64,000 nt of DNA from Theodoxus fluviatilis (Eukaryota; Mollusca; Gastropoda; Cycloneritida; Neritidae), in NCBI GenBank assembly GCA_034096865.1, contig JAWQFJ010020256.1:26001-90000 (forward strand). The letters run 5' to 3'. Shown one piece after another: positions 59,430 to 64,000 of this stretch (the stretch's first letter is position 1; each line of letters starts with the position of its first letter). The notes under the pieces are model-generated. The model searched no databases. It was not told the origin of the DNA and was given only the letters and a program-made list of their open reading frames with translations. The position numbers and the translations under genes were made by a program.

Positions 59430-61135
59430 ATGTCACAATTCGACATTCGCCTACCTCTGAGATACAGTGCACTACCAAGTTCTACTGCGTCTCAACAGGG
59501 CCACTTCGACTCGCCAACGTACGGTGAGTATGTCGGCCCACACGGGCAATAATGCCACACCGTGGCAGCTCTGCTGAGAGCAGAGCAAACCGCAGGTGAG
59601 CCGTTCTTGCTGTCTTCACTCCCTCCACGCTGGGGGGTTTATTGACTCGTGCACGCTGCGACAATGGCGTCGCCGGCATTTTCGGCCCTGCACACTTCCA
59701 TTTCGTCGCTGTGACTATGCAGTGATTTACAAATGCTCGTCACATGCCTTGTCTCCTTACTGCACGGTATTTGAACGACTTCGCAGCTCGCCCCAGCGGA
59801 GTTAGATTCGTACTGTTGCATTTGGAGTCATACTTGTGTCGACGTTTGTCTCACGTTGCCAACTTGTTTATCGGGTCGAGTACATTCCCCGCTTAAACGT
59901 CGTGTTGTCTTTGGCACTGCCTCTCACGTCTTGCTCGCGCGCGTTAATTCGCCTGCTGCTTGCTTCTCGTGCGACGACAGTAGACACACCTTGAAGTGCC
60001 TCTCACGTCTTGCTCGCGCGCGTTAATTCGCCTGCTGCTTGCTTCTCGTGCGACGACAGTAGACACACCTTGAAGTGCCTCTCACGTCTTGCTCGCGCGC
60101 GTTAATTCGCCTGCTGCTTGCTTCTCGTACGACTGCACTTCCTCCGTCTTACATGAACTTTGCTGCTGCGCCTCGACTTTTGAATTCAGCCGCATGGCGT
60201 CTACAAGCTCCGCGGCGCATGTACTAAGTTTTTCACTCTTTTTGCCATACTGAGTGCTTCATGTGTCTTCTGCTACTTGCCTTTTGTCCCGTCATGGTTG
60301 ACTTTTGTCCTGTCGCGGTTGACTAATTGTCGCACTGTTCTCTTTGTCATGTGTTTCTTCTCTGTGTCGCTTTGTTTTCTTTTCGTATATGGGAGCGCAT
60401 CGATACTGTACCACGTGAGCATTCTTTCTCATTTGCATACTTTTATGTGCTGCCGTCTTGTGCTCGTGGTACGTCGCGTTCTCCTACCGTAGCAGTCTAA
60501 GTGTTCAAAACTCGAATGCTGCGCCGGCAGAACTATGATGTGCCCTCCTAGATAGGTTCGCGTGTGTGGCTTTTCATTGTGCGGTAGGTCTAGGCCTCCC
60601 GTGCTCTTGTTTCGCCCGCGTGTTCTTCTCTGGTTGCAATGGGGGCGTGAGGGTATGTCATATTCCTGTCGTTGCTGCTTCGCTTATTCTTCCGTGAGAG
60701 GGAAGAATGAGTATTTCGCCTCGGATTCGTCATTTCGATTTATAACCTTGTTTCCCTCGCGGGAGCATGTGTTTATATGTAGGAAATTATCCTCGCTGAT
60801 TTTCTACTTTCCTGACTGTGACTTTCCGACGTTTTGTTATGTTTTATTTGTCTGTTTTTCATGTTGGGAGGGAATACTGTTGTCATGTGCCATGTCTCTT
60901 ACGGTGTAAGACTAAGAGTGCACAGTGCCTACAACAGGGCCCTTCTGTCATTGTACAGTATCCTTTCCCATTTTGCCATCTCTCTGCCATGTGAATTGTG
61001 AGCCATTCTGGTAGAGAGAGGGGGGGAGGAGCTGTTAACAAGGAGGACACCGCATGCTGACGCTTTGATGTTTTATCTGCATGTTGGAGGGAGGGTCAGA
61101 CTGGCAGGGACTCTCAACTCCAACTGCTGACTGTT
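59430..61135. other. GC-richer region, possible LTR or leader; no gene recognised
   Basis: Base composition changes here (more CpG, CTTGCTCGCGCGCG text). Short open frames exist on both strands without recognisable domains. The three-copy 79-bp repeat at 59918-60130 is inside. It could be the LTR and leader of the element whose integrase end follows, but no matching second LTR was seen. Confidence 0.35.
59918..60130 (+). repeat. 79-bp tandem repeat, three copies
   Basis: Copies start TGCCTCTCACGTCTTGCTCG at 59918, 59997 and 60076. The first two are essentially identical; the third diverges at its end (CTCGTACGACTG). Confidence 0.9.
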
Positions 61136-61139
61136 GCGA

Positions 61140-61839
61140 TCTGAGCGTCAGTACATCGAGTCACAGGCTACACCCCCAATAGAATGATGTTGGGACGTGA
61201 AGTAGCCACTCCTCTGCGATTGATGCTGGGACCCCCTGACACGCCGTTAGACGTGTGTTCCTTTGTTGCTAAGTTGGGGGAAGACCTAGTTTCAGCACAT
61301 CAAGCTGCTCGTTTGGGGTTACAGCAACACCAGATACGACCGAGGAAGGACTATTCCTTGCATCAACGCCGACAAGAATATGAGCAAGGCGACCTCATCC
61401 TTCTAGCCAATTCAGCTAGGAAAGTCGGGGAATGCAAGAGGCTGGCACCTTTATGGTTGGGACCCTACATTGTGGTAAGAGCTGTAACTCCAGTCTTGCA
61501 TCATATTGCCTCGCGCCGCAGGGAATGGGTGATATTTTTGACGACTTAAGCCGTACCGAGGCTTAACCTTTCCGCTGTGGATCGTGAGGAAGAGGAAACA
61601 ACTAGCGACCATAGGGAAGAGAGCATGAGTCAGCCTCCACTCCTCCTGTCTATTGCCTCTGTCGTGGACCTGACGATGGAAGTCTGATCGCCTGCGATTA
61701 CTGTGACAAGTGGTACCATGGTAAATGCGTGGGGGTATCACAGAAGGAGGCAAAAGGATTGGACCCATATATCTGCCCAGCATGCAGGAAGCAAGATGGA
61801 GCAAGCCGAGGGGATCATGCCAATATGAATATTGCATGA
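61140..61839 (+). pseudogene. Ty3/gypsy-type integrase end followed by a PHD finger
   Basis: Plus strand. From about 61140 the frame reads TGYTPNRMMLGREVATPLRL, the end of a retrotransposon integrase core. A helical segment (AHQAARLGLQQHQIRPRKDY) and the post-core GPYIVV block follow. The frame is broken near 61540, where RLKPYRG appears in another frame. After a further shift, 61648-61791 encodes a complete C4HC3 PHD finger: YCLCRG, ACDYCDKWYHGKCVG and YICPACRK, with a stop at 61839. Integrase inserts element DNA into the genome; PHD fingers bind histone tails. The rest of pol and gag are missing and the copy has at least two frameshifts, so it is dead. Chromodomains are known at this position in chromoviruses; a PHD finger is less familiar to me. 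Confidence 0.7.
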
Positions 61840-62551
61840 TGTTTCACTTTTGGAAAATGTCAGACTGTTCCAGCATGAACCTGTCAGGTCACCAGCTGTG
61901 TCCCATTGGTGGCTGTGGAGCGTGGGTGAGGACCTCCGGGCCCACTTTGTCCTGAGTCATCTTCCTCCCCAGTTCTACAAGGCGCCCATACCTCTGCTCC
62001 TCCACGCCACTACCCAGCTGTACTCTGGGCTTCTACAGGTGCCTGGAGGCACACTGGGGACATTTCAATATGTCCGCGGTACCATCGTGCCTCCAGACTA
62101 ACAGGCCAGAGCCTCTTCTCCAGGCTGTATCCTGGGCCCTGGGGGAGCCCATTCCTGCCCAGTACAGCCTGTACCCCATCAATGCACAAGCCCTGATTGT
62201 GCACTGTGTAGTGCTCCAGGCAGTAATGACTGGAAAAGGCCCCCAGGTGCTCCAACGCTTCAAGAGTTTATACCTGTTCCCCCTGGCGTCCCTGGGACAC
62301 GAGTACCTGATTCCCCTGGTGGGGAAACCCTCTGGAAGGAGGCAGCCCACGCGACCCAGGCAGCGGCCGCACCCATACCAGCTGGCAGCTCCCCTGACGT
62401 CCCTGCCCCCTCGGGAGCACACCTTCCTTTGCAGGGAGGCCCGAGAGTGTCCCGTCGCCAGAGGAGGCAGATGGTGCACAGGTCGCAGTCCGCAGCGCAG
62501 TCCCAGTGGTCGGGTCAGCAGCGGATCCACAGCACCAGCCAGTCCTCTCCG
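61840..62551. other. GC-rich region with open frames, not assigned
   Basis: Overlapping open frames on both strands (for example plus 61832-62101 and 62070-62642). A Pro-rich plus-strand frame ends GPRVSRRQRRQMVHRS, which resembles the basic tails of some retrotransposon polyproteins. No domain is certain. Confidence 0.3.
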
Positions 62552-62760
62552 GCCCGGGTTGGACGCCCATGTCCCCGGAGCAATGGCCACGAGCAGTCGC
62601 CAGCCGGGTTGGACGCCCATGTCCCCGGAGCCATGGCCATGAGCAGTCGCCAGCCGGGTTGGACGCCCATGTCCCCGGAGCCATGGTCGTGAGCAGTCAC
62701 CGGCCCAGGTTGGACACCCACGTCCCCGTCGCCATGGCCGCGAGAGGTCGCCACCACGCA
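62552..62760 (+). repeat. 50-bp tandem repeat, four copies
   Basis: GGGTTGGACGCCCATGTCCC followed by CGGAGCCATGGCC and GAGCAGTCGCCAGCC, starting at about 62556, 62606, 62656 and (diverged) 62707. All three plus-strand frames stay open through most of it. Confidence 0.9.
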
Positions 62761-62775
62761 GTGGACCCTCCCTAA

Positions 62776-63028
62776 CTGGTGGAGAGGTCCTCCAGGAACA
62801 TCAATGTTTCCTCTCCAGCCTCGTCCTCTGCGATCTCAAACCATGCATCTCCAAACTCTTTTTCACTCCACGGGCAATGAGAATAGCAAGGACGACTCGG
62901 CAGAAACCCCTGACAGTCGGACTGTGGAAGATGGCTCCAGAAGTTCGGACAGGACCGGCCCCAAGCAGCCACGACTACTGGGGGACTTCAGCCCAGAGTC
63001 ATGTCATTCATACTCTACTGGTGGCTAA
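62776..63028. other. Overlapping coding-like frames on both strands
   Basis: Plus strand 62804-63028 gives an acidic Ser-rich sequence (DDSAETPDSRTVEDGSRSSD). Minus strand 62972-62772 ends in FGDAWFEIAEDEAGEETLMF then a stop. Either could be an exon; they cannot both be read with confidence and I recognise neither. Confidence 0.25.
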
Positions 63029-63855
63029 GTCGATGAGGAGCAACTTATGTAAGAATGAAAGAACGCTGAAGATGCTTCCATTGTCTCGTAGTCTGCATCC
63101 CATGAGCTGGAACCTGTGTCCCAGTTTCCATCAAAATGTTCTGGCAAAGTGATGCACTGTGTGTCTTTGGTGTCTGTCTGTCCACCCTCGCCGTCTCTCT
63201 GTAGACTGTCGCTCTCTGGCCATTGCAGCGTCACCATTTCTTTCTCTCCACCATGCCTCACTGCTCTCGGCGCGATTAGCTCCCCTTGCCCTGCGCACAT
63301 GATATGCATGGCGGGGCTGGAACGAAATGGAGACAACGAGCGAGAACTCCGACCAGGGAGACGACTGTCGTTGCAGACTCGTGATGGAACCTCGACGCCC
63401 TCAGCAACAGGTGAGCTCATTCCTGTCTGTTCTTCAGCCCTATCGTCCTCAGGATCAGCCGCGGGCCAAGTAGAGGAAAAGGCAGGGAGATGGTCTGACT
63501 GGCACAAGCAGCCAGCCAGCCAGCCCCAGCTTCCGATTTCAACCGAACTTAGCTGAGGTAACTTCGCCCCGAGGTCAGTCGAGTTCGGGGCACGCTCTCG
63601 AAGTTCAACAGTTGGATGGAAAAGTTTTGGACTGATATTATTTAAATGACTGGTAGTGCCGTAGTGGTGTACGTAAGGAAGGATGGTGCAGTTGATGCGG
63701 CTCGAGAAATAAGAGGGCAGATTGTGGCAGACTAGTTGTGGCAGACGGACTAGGGAACCCTGGGTTTGTTTACATAGGGGACAGCTCGTGCCACGTTCGT
63801 TCGGACTTTTAGCAGGCCAAGGAGTTTTCCTGCAAGATGAGACAACTGTTATCAT
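63025..63855 (-). CDS. Unassigned 276-codon open frame
   Basis: The longest uninterrupted frame in the window not made of simple repeats, minus strand. The middle and C-terminal parts are hydrophilic (SSPVAEGVEVPSR, LQRDGEGGQTDTKDT, GSSSWDADYETMEASSAFF). No domain is recognised, no good splice site or start context supports the ends, and a competing plus-strand frame (63116-63556) exists. It could be an exon of a gene entering from the right, or retroelement sequence. Low certainty. Confidence 0.3.
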   Translation of the reverse strand: MITVVSSCRKTPWPAKSPNERGTSCPLCKQTQGSLVRLPQLVCHNLPSYFSSRINCTILPYVHHYGTTSHLNNISPKLFHPTVELRERAPNSTDLGAKLPQLSSVEIGSWGWLAGCLCQSDHLPAFSSTWPAADPEDDRAEEQTGMSSPVAEGVEVPSRVCNDSRLPGRSSRSLSPFRSSPAMHIMCAGQGELIAPRAVRHGGEKEMVTLQWPESDSLQRDGEGGQTDTKDTQCITLPEHFDGNWDTGSSSWDADYETMEASSAFFHSYISCSSST

Positions 63856-64000
63856 ACTTCAAACAATGTCTAACTTTCCGTGACATCAGTACCAGTAGAA
63901 ACGGCTCTCTCTTGGTGAAATTGTCGAGTACTACATGTAGTTGCCGATAGCGGAATTTGAACGCTCCGTCAACAAATAAGAGAAACCATCATGTTTTATG

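Overview
This is a window of animal nuclear DNA. Genes are split by GT-AG introns, protein families are metazoan (SLC25 mitochondrial carrier, GRB2-type adaptor), and the DNA is packed with microsatellites, short DNA transposons and degraded retrotransposons. The dominant repeat, with its CGTC-rich start, TCAAGGTCA clusters and GGGCTTTGCCC end hairpin, and the overall texture suggest a marine mollusc, probably a gastropod. That taxonomic call is an inference from repeat style, not proof.

Three genes can be reconstructed with consistent splice phases. (1) Plus strand, about 8.2-18.3 kb: the 3' part of a gene for a nuclear RNA-binding-like protein, with RRM-like segments, an acidic/RS-like stretch and a Tyr/Gly/Ser/Arg-rich tail. 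Its earlier exons were not found. (2) Minus strand, 39349 down to 28724: a complete ten-exon SLC25A27 (UCP4-type) mitochondrial carrier of 312 residues. (3) Plus strand, 39730-51198: a complete five-exon SH3-SH2-SH3 adaptor of the GRB2/drk family, 242 residues. Genes 2 and 3 are head to head with 380 bp between start codons, so they probably share a bidirectional promoter.

Mobile DNA fills most of the rest. Eight copies of one roughly 0.86-kb dispersed element are present (1999, 5472, 6742, 14093, 17343, 18491, 23809, and reversed at 31201). Each full copy carries about a dozen perfect TCAAGGTCA extended half-sites. There is a piggyBac transposase fragment (7588-8039), a TTAA-flanked piggyBac-like element (22091-23195), other TTAA-CCCTTT-bounded candidates, a TA-flanked MITE (9291-9483), two foldback MITEs of one family, a 51-bp perfect hairpin, three non-LTR reverse-transcriptase fragments (about 35.2, 43.1 and 57 kb) and a Ty3/gypsy-type integrase end followed by a PHD finger (61.1-61.84 kb).

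Long simple repeats and minisatellites lie mostly in introns. The most striking is an array of about 16 units in UCP4 intron 4 whose unit resembles the neighbouring 3' splice site and the start of exon 5. The last 5 kb (59-64 kb) is more GC-rich and holds tandem repeats and open frames that I could not assign. No tRNA, rRNA, CRISPR or bacterial operon features were seen.
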